Shown here: positions 1 through 6,389 of the stretch, in pieces
Numbering within the stretch: the first letter of the stretch is position 1
How the letters are laid out: each line of letters starts with the position of its first letter
Position numbers and translations under genes: made by a program
The notes under the pieces: model-generated
Database searches by the model: none
Told to the model about the DNA's origin: nothing
What the model saw: the letters and a program-made list of their open reading frames with translations, nothing else
DNA from: Stenotrophomonas maltophilia
GTDB taxonomy: Bacteria; Pseudomonadota; Gammaproteobacteria; Xanthomonadales; Xanthomonadaceae
NCBI GenBank assembly: GCA_002386405.1
Contig: DGIP01000033.1
Coordinates: 1,782-12,490, forward strand
Reading direction: 5' to 3'
DNA: 10,709 bases

Positions 1-882
1 GTCGATGCCCATGCCGAAGGCGATGGTGGCGCACATCACGATGCCGTCCTCGCGCAGGAAGCGGCGCTGGTTGGCCGCGCGCACCTCAGCCGGCAGGCCG
101 GCGTGGTAGGGCAGGGCGTTCATGCCCTCCTTGCACAGGAACTCGGCGGTTTCCTCGACCTTGCGCCGCGACATGCAGTAGACGATGCCGGCTTCATCGC
201 GGTGGCCGCGCAGGAAATCCAGCAGCTGGCGCTTGGCGTTGTCCTTCTGCACCACGGTGTAGCGGATGTTGGGGCGGTCGAAGGAGCTGACAAAGTGCTG
301 GGCGGTGGTCAGGTCCAGCCGTTCGGCGATCTCGCGCTGGGTCGGCGGGTCGGCGGTGGCGGTCAGCGCGATGCGCGGTACGTCGGGCCAGCGCTCGTGC
401 AGCACGGTGAGCTGGCGGTACTCGGGCCGGAAATCGTGGCCCCACTGCGATACGCAGTGGGCTTCGTCGATGGCGAACAGGGCAATGCGGCTGCGCGCCA
501 GCAGGGACAGGAAGCGGCCGGTCAGCAGCCGCTCGGGCGCGACATACAGCAGTTCCAGCTCGCCGGCGGCCAGCTCGCGCTCGACCCGGGCCGCGGTTTC
601 GCCATCCAGGGTCGAATTCAGGTATTCGGCGCGCACGCCCAGCTGGCGCAGGGCTTCCACCTGGTCCTGCATCAGCGCGATCAGCGGCGAGATGACGATG
701 CCGGTGCCCTCGCGCAGCAGGGAAGGCACCTGGTAGCACAGCGACTTGCCGCCGCCGGTGGGCATCAGCACAAGCGCGTCATTGCCGGCCGCGACATGCT
801 CGACGATCGCCTGCTGCGGACCGCGGAAATCGTCGTAACCAAAGATGCGGTGCAGCAGTTCGTGCGCGGGGCGGGAAGACAT
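1..882 (-). CDS. recQ: ATP-dependent DNA helicase RecQ, N-terminal part (cut by the window edge)
   Basis: Superfamily 2 3'-5' DNA helicase that unwinds forks, gaps and recombination intermediates in RecF-type repair. The 294 visible codons run without a stop off the left edge, about half of a typical RecQ of roughly 600 residues. Visible motifs are an FRGPQQ motif 0 (residues 19-24, where E. coli has FRPGQ), Walker A PTGGGKS (41-47), DEAH (139-142) followed directly by the RecQ aromatic-rich loop CVSQWGHDF, TATA motif III (174-177), SFDRPNIRY at the start of the second RecA lobe, and FGMGID motif V at the very edge. The zinc-binding, winged-helix and HRDC regions lie outside the window. The ATG at 882 is well fixed: an in-frame TAA sits at 894-892, four codons upstream, with no other ATG between. 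No clear Shine-Dalgarno is visible. It lies 78 bp downstream of dps on the same strand, with a hairpin between. Confidence 0.97.
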   Translation of the reverse strand, partial: MSSRPAHELLHRIFGYDDFRGPQQAIVEHVAAGNDALVLMPTGGGKSLCYQVPSLLREGTGIVISPLIALMQDQVEALRQLGVRAEYLNSTLDGETAARVERELAAGELELLYVAPERLLTGRFLSLLARSRIALFAIDEAHCVSQWGHDFRPEYRQLTVLHERWPDVPRIALTATADPPTQREIAERLDLTTAQHFVSSFDRPNIRYTVVQKDNAKRQLLDFLRGHRDEAGIVYCMSRRKVEETAEFLCKEGMNALPYHAGLPAEVRAANQRRFLREDGIVMCATIAFGMGID

Positions 883-924
883 CGCGCTAGTTTACCGGTT
901 CCGGGGGGCGTTCCCCGTCCGGAA

Positions 925-949
925 TTCCCCCGATGGAGCATCGGGGGAA
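925..949 (-). terminator. Hairpin between dps and recQ, candidate dps terminator
   Basis: A perfect 10-bp stem (925-934 paired with 940-949) with a 5-nt loop begins 12 bp past the dps stop codon. On the dps strand the stem ends in GGGGGAA and is followed by TTCC only, so the U-tract is poor. It could be an inefficient terminator that lets some transcription reach recQ, or an mRNA-stabilising 3' end. The stem is seen directly; termination is inferred. Confidence 0.55.
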
Positions 950-960
950 CGGGCCCGGCG

Positions 961-1524
961 TTATTGGAGCAGGGAGCGGAGCATCCAGGCGTACTTCTCG
1001 TGGGTCTGCAGGCGCTGGGTCATCAGGTCTTCGGTCGGGGCGTCGTCGGCGTCGTCGGCCACGTCCAGCACTTTGCGGGCGGTCCGGCACACGGCCTCGT
1101 TGGCGGCCACCAACTGGCGTACCATTTCACGCCAGTCCGCGCTGTCGGTCAGGCCCGGTTCCTCGGCGATCGAGGTCAGGGCGGCGAATTCGCGGTAGGA
1201 GCCCGGGGCATTGAAGCCCAGTGCGCGGATGCGTTCGGCCACGTCGTCCAGGGCAGCCCACTGTTCGGTGTACTGGGTTTCGAACATCAGGTGCAGCGAG
1301 TTGAACATCGAACCCGTCACGTTCCAATGGAAGTTGTGGGTCTTCAGGTAGAGCGTGAACGCGTCCGCCTGGAAGGACGACAGGCCATCGGCAATCTTCT
1401 TGCGATCGCTCTCCTTGATCCCGATATCAATGTTCGGGGCCGAGGGGGCCGCTGCTGCCAGCTTCTGCTTGGCGCCCTGGGGCTTGGCGGCCTTGGGTTT
1501 GGCCGGGGTCTTGGTCTTCGCCAT
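961..1524 (-). CDS. dps: Dps-family ferritin-like DNA-binding protein with long Lys/Ala/Pro N-terminal tail
   Basis: Dps proteins form 12-subunit cages that oxidise Fe(II) with peroxide, store the iron and often coat DNA in stress or stationary phase. The 187-residue product has the ferroxidase signature NFHWNVTG...LHLMFE...DDVAERI. By alignment to E. coli Dps the ligands are H66, H78, E82 (Asp in E. coli), D93 and E97. The start at 1524 is chosen over the ATG at 1560 because a strong AGGAGG (1539-1534 on the minus strand) sits 9 nt upstream of it. The first ~22 residues hold seven lysines in AKPKAAKP-like, histone-H1-like sequence, well beyond the short tail of E. coli Dps; DNA binding through it is inferred. 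The gene diverges from hrpA across an AT-rich gap and precedes recQ. OxyR or stationary-phase control is usual in the family, but I see no clear operator. Starvation-inducible DNA-binding protein is the secure call. Confidence 0.95.
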   Translation of the reverse strand: MAKTKTPAKPKAAKPQGAKQKLAAAAPSAPNIDIGIKESDRKKIADGLSSFQADAFTLYLKTHNFHWNVTGSMFNSLHLMFETQYTEQWAALDDVAERIRALGFNAPGSYREFAALTSIAEEPGLTDSADWREMVRQLVAANEAVCRTARKVLDVADDADDAPTEDLMTQRLQTHEKYAWMLRSLLQ

Positions 1525-1533
1525 GGGGGAAAT

Positions 1534-1539
1534 CCTCCT
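1534..1539 (-). promoter_or_regulatory. Strong Shine-Dalgarno that sets the dps start
   Basis: On the minus strand this reads AGGAGG, 9 nt before the ATG at 1524. It lies inside the longer frame that would begin at 1560, so it decides in favour of the downstream start and a 187-residue Dps. Confidence 0.85.
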
Positions 1540-1558
1540 GTTGGATGGGATGGCCTTC

Positions 1559-1610
1559 ACAATAAGTCAGACTAACCTTCAGTTGTACTCATAAGTTCTA
1601 AACGATTCGA
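1559..1610. promoter_or_regulatory. AT-rich divergent promoter region between dps and hrpA
   Basis: The 60 bases from 1561 to 1620 are only about 37% G+C by direct count, in strong contrast to the GC-rich genes on either side, and lie between two divergent start codons. This is where promoters for dps and hrpA would be expected. I could not fit a convincing -35/-10 pair on either strand, which would be compatible with activator-dependent transcription. The hexamer ATAAGT occurs twice in direct orientation (1562-1567 and 1591-1596), 29 nt apart. The function is inferred from position and composition only. Confidence 0.45.
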
Positions 1611-1613
1611 TTG

Positions 1614-4600
1614 ATGACCGCTATCAAACAACCCGATGCTTCGTCCCTGTCTTCGCAGCAGGCTGCCATTGACGGGGCCATGAGCCGTGATCGCGGTCGC
1701 CTGCTCGGCATGCTCTCGCGCTGGCGGGCCAAACCGGCCGATGCCGGCGTGGCGGCGGCATTCCAGCAGGCGCTGCAGGCGTCGGTGCAGCGGCGCCAGG
1801 CGCGGGCACTCAACCAGCCGTCGATCAGTCTGGACGACAGCCTGCCGATCGCGCGTGAAGCCGAACGCATCACCGCGCTGATCCGCGAACACCAGGTGGT
1901 GGTCATCGCCGGTGAAACCGGCTCGGGCAAGACCACCCAGCTGCCCAAGCTGTGCCTGGCCGCCGGCCGCGGCGTGGCCGGGATGATCGGCTGCACCCAG
2001 CCGCGACGGATCGCCGCACGTGCGGTGGCCACCCGCGTGGCGCAGGAGCTGCACTCCGAGCTGGGCACCACGGTCGGCTACCAGGTGCGCTTCACCGACC
2101 GCGTGGGCGACGATACCCGCATCAAGTTCATGACCGACGGCATCCTGCTGGCCGAGATCAGCAGCGACCGCTGGCTGTCGCAGTACGACACGATCATCGT
2201 CGACGAGGCGCACGAACGTAGCCTCAACATCGATTTCCTGCTCGGCTACCTCAAGCAGCTGCTGCGCAAGCGGCCGGACCTGAAGCTGATCGTCACCTCG
2301 GCGACGATCGATACCTCGCGTTTCGCCCAGCACTTCGACGATGCGCCGGTGATCAGCGTGGAAGGCCGCACCTTCCCGGTGGAAGTGCGCTACCGCCCGC
2401 TGGAAGGCGAGGGCGGTGGCGATGAGGACGGCGGCCGCGATGGCGAACGCACCGTCAACGATGCGGTAGTGGCCGCGGTGGATGAAATCACCCGGCTCGA
2501 TCCGCGCGGCGACATCCTGCTGTTCTTCCCGGGCGAACGCGAGATCCGCGATGCGCACCAGGCCCTTGAACGGCGCAAATACCGCGAAACCGAAGTGCTG
2601 CCGCTGTACGCGCGGCTGTCGGTGAAGGACCAGGATGCGGTGTTCAACCCGGGCAGCAAGCGCCGCATCGTGCTGGCCACCAACGTGGCCGAAACCTCGC
2701 TCACGGTGCCGCGCATCCGCTACGTGATCGATCCGGGCCTGGCCCGGGTCAAGCGCTACAGCCCGCGCCAGAAGCTGGACCGGCTGCATATCGAGGCGAT
2801 TTCGCAGGCCAGCGCCAACCAGCGCAAGGGCCGTTGCGGGCGCGTCTCTGCAGGCATCTGCTACCGGCTGTACTCGGAAGCGGACTTCCAGTCGCGCGCC
2901 GAATTCACCGATCCGGAAATCCGCCGTTCCAGCCTGTCCGGGGTGATCCTGCGCATGCTGCAGCTGGGCCTGGGCCGGATCGAGGATTTCCCGTTCCTGG
3001 AAGCCCCCGACGAGCGCGCCATTGCCGATGGCTGGCAGCAGCTGGGCGAGCTGGGCGCGGTGGACAATGAGCGCCGGCTTACCCCGATCGGTCGCCAGAT
3101 GGCGCGCCTGCCGGTGGATGTGAAGCTGGCCCGCATGCTGGTCGCCGCGCAGGCGCAGGGCTGCCTGCGCCCGATGCTGGTGATCGCCTCGTTCCTGGGT
3201 ATCCAGGATCCGCGCGAACGCCCGCCTGAAGCGCGTGCCGCCGCCGACAACGCACACGCGCTGTTTGCCGATGGGCGTTCTGAATTCGTCGGCGTGCTGC
3301 GCCTGTGGGAAGGCTACCGCCAGGCCCACGAAGACCTGACCCAATCCAAGCTGCGCGGCTGGTGCGACCGCCACTTCCTGGGCTTCCTGCGCATGCGCGA
3401 ATGGCGCGAGCTGCACCGCCAGCTGCGTGTGCTGTGCGAAGAGCTGGGCTGGAGCGAAGAGCCGGCGGACAGTGCGTTGGCGCCGTTGCTGGCCGGTTCG
3501 TCGGCCCCTGCGCCGGTTCGCGATGATGCCGAGAAGGCCAAGGCCATCCGTGGCCAGCAGCATCGCGCCGCCCGCCTGGCCCGCGAGGGCAAGACCGAAA
3601 CGCCGGCCGCCACTGCGCCTTCGGCCGTCCCGGCAGCGACCGACGAGGCCCGCAGTGCCTTCAGCGAGCGCGTGCGTGCCGCGGCCTACCAGACCCTGCA
3701 CCGCGCGCTGATCGCCGGCCTGCCCACCCAGATCGGCCACCGCAGCGACAAGGGCGATTTCCTGGCCCCGCGCCAGCGCCGCTTCCTGCCGTTCCCCGGC
3801 TCGGTCATGGCCAAGCGGCCGCCGCCGTGGCTGCTGGCGGCCACCCTGCTGGATACGCAGAAGGTGTGGGGCCTGACCAATGCGGCGATCGAGCCGGACT
3901 GGGTGATCGCCGAGCTGCCGCACCTGCTGCTGCGCAAACACTTTGATCCGCACTGGTCGCGTGCGCAGGGCCAGGTGCTGGCCTCGGAGCAGATCAGCCT
4001 GTTCGGGCTGGTGCTGGCGCCGAAGAAGCCGGTGCACTACGGGCGCATCGCCCCGGGCGAGGCGCACGACATCTTCGTGCGCCAGGCGCTGGTCACCGGC
4101 GAGATCAACACCCGCGCCAGTGTCATCGCCGACAACCTGAAGGTGCTGGAGCAGGCACGCGAAGAAGAAGCCAAGCTGCGCCGCGCCGGCATCGTGGCCG
4201 ATGAAGGCTGGCAGGCGCGCTGGTACCTGGACCGGATTCCGGCCGAGATCCATTCGGCCACCGGGCTGGATACCTGGTGGAAGGCGCTGGCCCCGGAGAA
4301 GAAGCGCGCGCTGGCGTGGACGCTGGCCGACCTGCTGCCGGGCGAGGGCAGCGATGCCGAGCGCTACCCGAAGTACCTGCCGCTGGGCGATGCGCGGCTG
4401 GCGCTGCACTACCGCTTTGAGCCGGGCAGCGACGAAGACGGCGTCAGCCTGGATGTGCCGCTGCACCTGCTCAATGCATTGGATCCGGCACGGCTTTCGT
4501 GGCTGGCGCCCGGCTTCGTGGCCGACAAGGCCTCCGCGTTGATCCGCAGCCTGCCCAAGGCCATGCGCCGCAATTACGTGCCGGCGCCGGACTTCGGGCG

Positions 4601-5714
4601 TGCCTTCGCCGAGGCGTTCCCCGCGCCCAGCGCCGATGACCTGCGTGGCGAGCTTGCCCGGTTCCTGTCGCGCGCAACCGGCGCGCAGGTGGCGGCCATC
4701 GATTTCGATGAAAGTGCGCTGGATGCGCACCTGCGCATGAACCTGCGCCTGCACGATGCGCAGGGCAAGCTGCTGGCCGCCTCGCGCGACCTGGACGCGC
4801 TGCGCGCCCGCTTCGGCGAGCAGGCCGGCGATGCGTTCGCCGCACGCGCGGGCCGTGCGTTGGCGGCCGAAGGGCTGCGTGATTTCCCGGCGGCGCCGAT
4901 TCCACTGCAGGTGCCCGGTGAAGCCGGCGTGCCGGCGTATCCGGCGCTGGTGGATGCCGGTGAATCCGCGTCACTGCGCATCTTCGCCGACCGCAACGAA
5001 GCACTGGAACAGCACCCGCGCGGCGTTCGCCGGCTGATGGATATCGCGCTGGCCGACAAGGCCAAGCAGGCGCGCAAGCAGTTGCCGGTGCCGCCCAAGA
5101 CCGGGCTGCTGTACGCCTCGATCGAATCGCAGGAGCGCCTGCGCGGTGACCTGGTCGACGCGGCCATGAACGCCGTGCTGGCCGACGGCCTGGGTGAGAT
5201 CCGCGACCCGGCGGCCTTTGCCAAGCGGCGCGATGCCGTTGGCCGCGAGCTGTTCGGCGAGGCGATGGCACGGCTGAAACTGGCCGAGAACATCCTGGCG
5301 CACGTGGCCGAACTCAAGCCGCTGCTGGAAGCACCGCTGATGGGCTGGGCGCGCGGCAACCTGGATGACCTGGAGCAGCAGCTGGCGGCGCTGGTCCATC
5401 CCGGGTTCCTGCGCGAAACGCCGGCCGATGCGCTGGCGCAGTACCCGCGCTACCTGCGCGCGATGATCCTGCGCAGCGAGCGGGCCAAGCGCGATCCGCC
5501 CCGCGACCAGGCCCGGATGCTGGAACTGCGTCCGTTCCTGGATGCGCTGGAAGAAGCGCAGGCACGCGGCCTGCGCGAGCGCCCGCAGTGGCAGGCGCTG
5601 CGCTGGGACCTGGAAGAATTGCGGGTATCGCTGTTCGCGCAGGAGCTGGGGGCCAAGACCGGCATTTCGGCCAAGAAACTGGCCCAGCGGGTGGCCGCCC
5701 TGCGCCAGGCCTGA
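1614..5714 (+). CDS. hrpA: ATP-dependent RNA helicase HrpA (DEAH/RHA family)
   Basis: Large cytoplasmic DEAH-box RNA helicase; in E. coli HrpA is linked to mRNA processing and to rescue of stalled or collided ribosomes. The 1366 residues compare with about 1300 in E. coli. The core has GETGSGKT Walker A (100-107), DEAH (197-200), SAT (229-231), LATNVAETSLT (354-364) and QRKGRCGRV (403-411). HA2-type helical sequence follows, with QDPRERP near 529. An Ala/Pro-rich charged linker (about 628-682) precedes an OB-fold-like part (about 716-764, FLPFPGS). The rest to the C-terminus matches the long region typical of bacterial HrpA (DUF3418). The start is ATG 1614 or the adjacent TTG 1611; an in-frame TAA at 1599-1601 excludes anything further upstream, and no Shine-Dalgarno is evident. 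A later ATG at 1680 is possible but would drop conserved-looking N-terminal sequence. It is divergent from dps and convergent with the downstream exported-protein gene. Confidence 0.97.
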   Translation: MTAIKQPDASSLSSQQAAIDGAMSRDRGRLLGMLSRWRAKPADAGVAAAFQQALQASVQRRQARALNQPSISLDDSLPIAREAERITALIREHQVVVIAGETGSGKTTQLPKLCLAAGRGVAGMIGCTQPRRIAARAVATRVAQELHSELGTTVGYQVRFTDRVGDDTRIKFMTDGILLAEISSDRWLSQYDTIIVDEAHERSLNIDFLLGYLKQLLRKRPDLKLIVTSATIDTSRFAQHFDDAPVISVEGRTFPVEVRYRPLEGEGGGDEDGGRDGERTVNDAVVAAVDEITRLDPRGDILLFFPGEREIRDAHQALERRKYRETEVLPLYARLSVKDQDAVFNPGSKRRIVLATNVAETSLTVPRIRYVIDPGLARVKRYSPRQKLDRLHIEAISQASANQRKGRCGRVSAGICYRLYSEADFQSRAEFTDPEIRRSSLSGVILRMLQLGLGRIEDFPFLEAPDERAIADGWQQLGELGAVDNERRLTPIGRQMARLPVDVKLARMLVAAQAQGCLRPMLVIASFLGIQDPRERPPEARAAADNAHALFADGRSEFVGVLRLWEGYRQAHEDLTQSKLRGWCDRHFLGFLRMREWRELHRQLRVLCEELGWSEEPADSALAPLLAGSSAPAPVRDDAEKAKAIRGQQHRAARLAREGKTETPAATAPSAVPAATDEARSAFSERVRAAAYQTLHRALIAGLPTQIGHRSDKGDFLAPRQRRFLPFPGSVMAKRPPPWLLAATLLDTQKVWGLTNAAIEPDWVIAELPHLLLRKHFDPHWSRAQGQVLASEQISLFGLVLAPKKPVHYGRIAPGEAHDIFVRQALVTGEINTRASVIADNLKVLEQAREEEAKLRRAGIVADEGWQARWYLDRIPAEIHSATGLDTWWKALAPEKKRALAWTLADLLPGEGSDAERYPKYLPLGDARLALHYRFEPGSDEDGVSLDVPLHLLNALDPARLSWLAPGFVADKASALIRSLPKAMRRNYVPAPDFGRAFAEAFPAPSADDLRGELARFLSRATGAQVAAIDFDESALDAHLRMNLRLHDAQGKLLAASRDLDALRARFGEQAGDAFAARAGRALAAEGLRDFPAAPIPLQVPGEAGVPAYPALVDAGESASLRIFADRNEALEQHPRGVRRLMDIALADKAKQARKQLPVPPKTGLLYASIESQERLRGDLVDAAMNAVLADGLGEIRDPAAFAKRRDAVGRELFGEAMARLKLAENILAHVAELKPLLEAPLMGWARGNLDDLEQQLAALVHPGFLRETPADALAQYPRYLRAMILRSERAKRDPPRDQARMLELRPFLDALEEAQARGLRERPQWQALRWDLEELRVSLFAQELGAKTGISAKKLAQRVAALRQA

Positions 5715-5722
5715 ACCTGCAG

Positions 5723-5749
5723 CGCCCCGCGCGGCAACCGCGCGGGGCG
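5723..5749. terminator. GC-rich hairpin between convergent hrpA and exported-protein gene
   Basis: A perfect 12-bp G+C-only stem (5723-5734 with 5738-5749) closes a 3-nt CAA loop. It starts 9 nt past the hrpA stop and ends 8 nt before the stop codon of the opposing gene, so it can serve both strands as a shared terminator. Neither side has a T-tract, so termination may be inefficient or factor-assisted. Confidence 0.65.
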
Positions 5750-5756
5750 TGCACCA

Positions 5757-6293
5757 TCACTTGACCCGGCGGACCTTCGCGCGGGTGTTCACGCCCTTGA
5801 TCTGCAGGTACCACGCACCGATCATGCCCGGCGCGATGGACACTTCCGGATCGGTGCGGCGCACGCCGGCCAGCGTGGTCTCGTCGGTCTGTTCCCATTC
5901 CTGCTTGTTGGCCAGCACGTAACGGCGGCCCTTGCCGAAGCCGCGGAATTCGCCCTGCAGCGTGCTCACGATCGGCTCATTGCTGCCGAAGTCGAAGAAG
6001 CCGCGGTTCTTCACGATCACTTCCTGGCGGCCTTCCTCGCGCGCTTCTTCGCGCACCTGCTCGCGCACCTGCTCACGCACGTCGGCGCTGACCGCGGCCA
6101 CCTTGCCCTGCAGCCAGCCGTTGAGGGCGGCCAGTTCGGTGGAACTCAGCTTGTCCAGGCCGGCCGCCTTGAATTCAGCCGGGGACATCTGCTGCTGAAG
6201 GTCGCCTTCGACCACGCGCTGGGCGAGGGCGGGCCCGGCCATGGCCAGCAGGACGGCCGCAGCGGCCAACACTCTAAGACGGGAAAAACGCAT
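5757..6293 (-). CDS. Exported hypothetical protein with EQVR tetrapeptide repeats
   Basis: A 178-residue protein with a good Sec signal peptide: a basic n-region (MRFSRLR), a hydrophobic stretch and a likely cut after ALA at residue 24. The mature part begins with a helical segment reading GLDKLSSTELAALNGWL (45-61). A highly charged segment follows (70-89), built of four-residue units (ADVR, EQVR, EQVR, EEAR, EEGR) and likely a long helix. The C-terminal part has FRGFGKGRRYVLANKQEWEQ (116-135), resembling a small 'NGQxWxQ' domain I recall from other secreted gammaproteobacterial proteins. No catalytic motif is visible, so periplasmic or surface location is inferred and function unknown. The start at 6293 is chosen over the ATG at 6332 because GGAG lies 7 nt upstream and the signal peptide starts there. 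It diverges from relA and converges on hrpA. Confidence 0.85.
   Translation of the reverse strand: MRFSRLRVLAAAAVLLAMAGPALAQRVVEGDLQQQMSPAEFKAAGLDKLSSTELAALNGWLQGKVAAVSADVREQVREQVREEAREEGRQEVIVKNRGFFDFGSNEPIVSTLQGEFRGFGKGRRYVLANKQEWEQTDETTLAGVRRTDPEVSIAPGMIGAWYLQIKGVNTRAKVRRVK
6027..6086 (-). repeat. 12-nt tandem repeat inside the exported-protein gene
   Basis: Five consecutive 12-base units lie in frame: two identical copies of GCGCACCTGCTC (6051-6062 and 6063-6074, plus-strand reading), with diverged copies at 6027-6038, 6039-6050 and 6075-6086. Each encodes four residues, giving the E-Q/E-V/A-R repeat at protein positions 70-89. Copy-number change here would keep the reading frame. Confidence 0.8.
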
Positions 6294-6331
6294 GGCAGCT
6301 CTCCAGGAATGCACGATGGAACCGGTTCTCA

Positions 6332-6360
6332 TTGTCCGGCAACGATACCAGCGCTAGTGT
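6332..6360 (+). promoter_or_regulatory. Candidate sigma70-type promoter for relA
   Basis: TTGTCC (6332-6337) and TAGTGT (6355-6360) are separated by 17 bp, matching the -35 and -10 consensus at 4/6 and 3/6 positions. This would start RNA near 6367, leaving a leader of roughly 20-25 nt before the GTG at 6390. It lies in the 96-bp gap between the divergent exported-protein and relA starts. The match is modest and is a prediction only. Confidence 0.35.
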
Positions 6361-6389
6361 AGGGCTCTCTATCTTGTCTGCATGATGCT

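Noticed and set aside
103..1575. Open frame of 490 codons on the plus strand opposite recQ and dps
   Set aside because: It is antisense to two well-recognised genes and to the hairpin between them, and has no motif or ribosome binding site support.
1572..4754. Open frame of 1060 codons on the minus strand opposite hrpA
   Set aside because: It lies entirely antisense to hrpA, whose motifs are intact along the whole length. In GC-rich genomes with GC-biased third positions the complementary frame lacks stops. The product is low-complexity in Arg, Gln, Ala and Gly with no recognisable domain.
6294..6332. Upstream 13-residue extension of the exported protein to the ATG at 6332
   Set aside because: It would place a non-hydrophobic stretch ahead of a clear signal peptide. 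A GGAG ribosome site lies 7 nt before the ATG at 6293.
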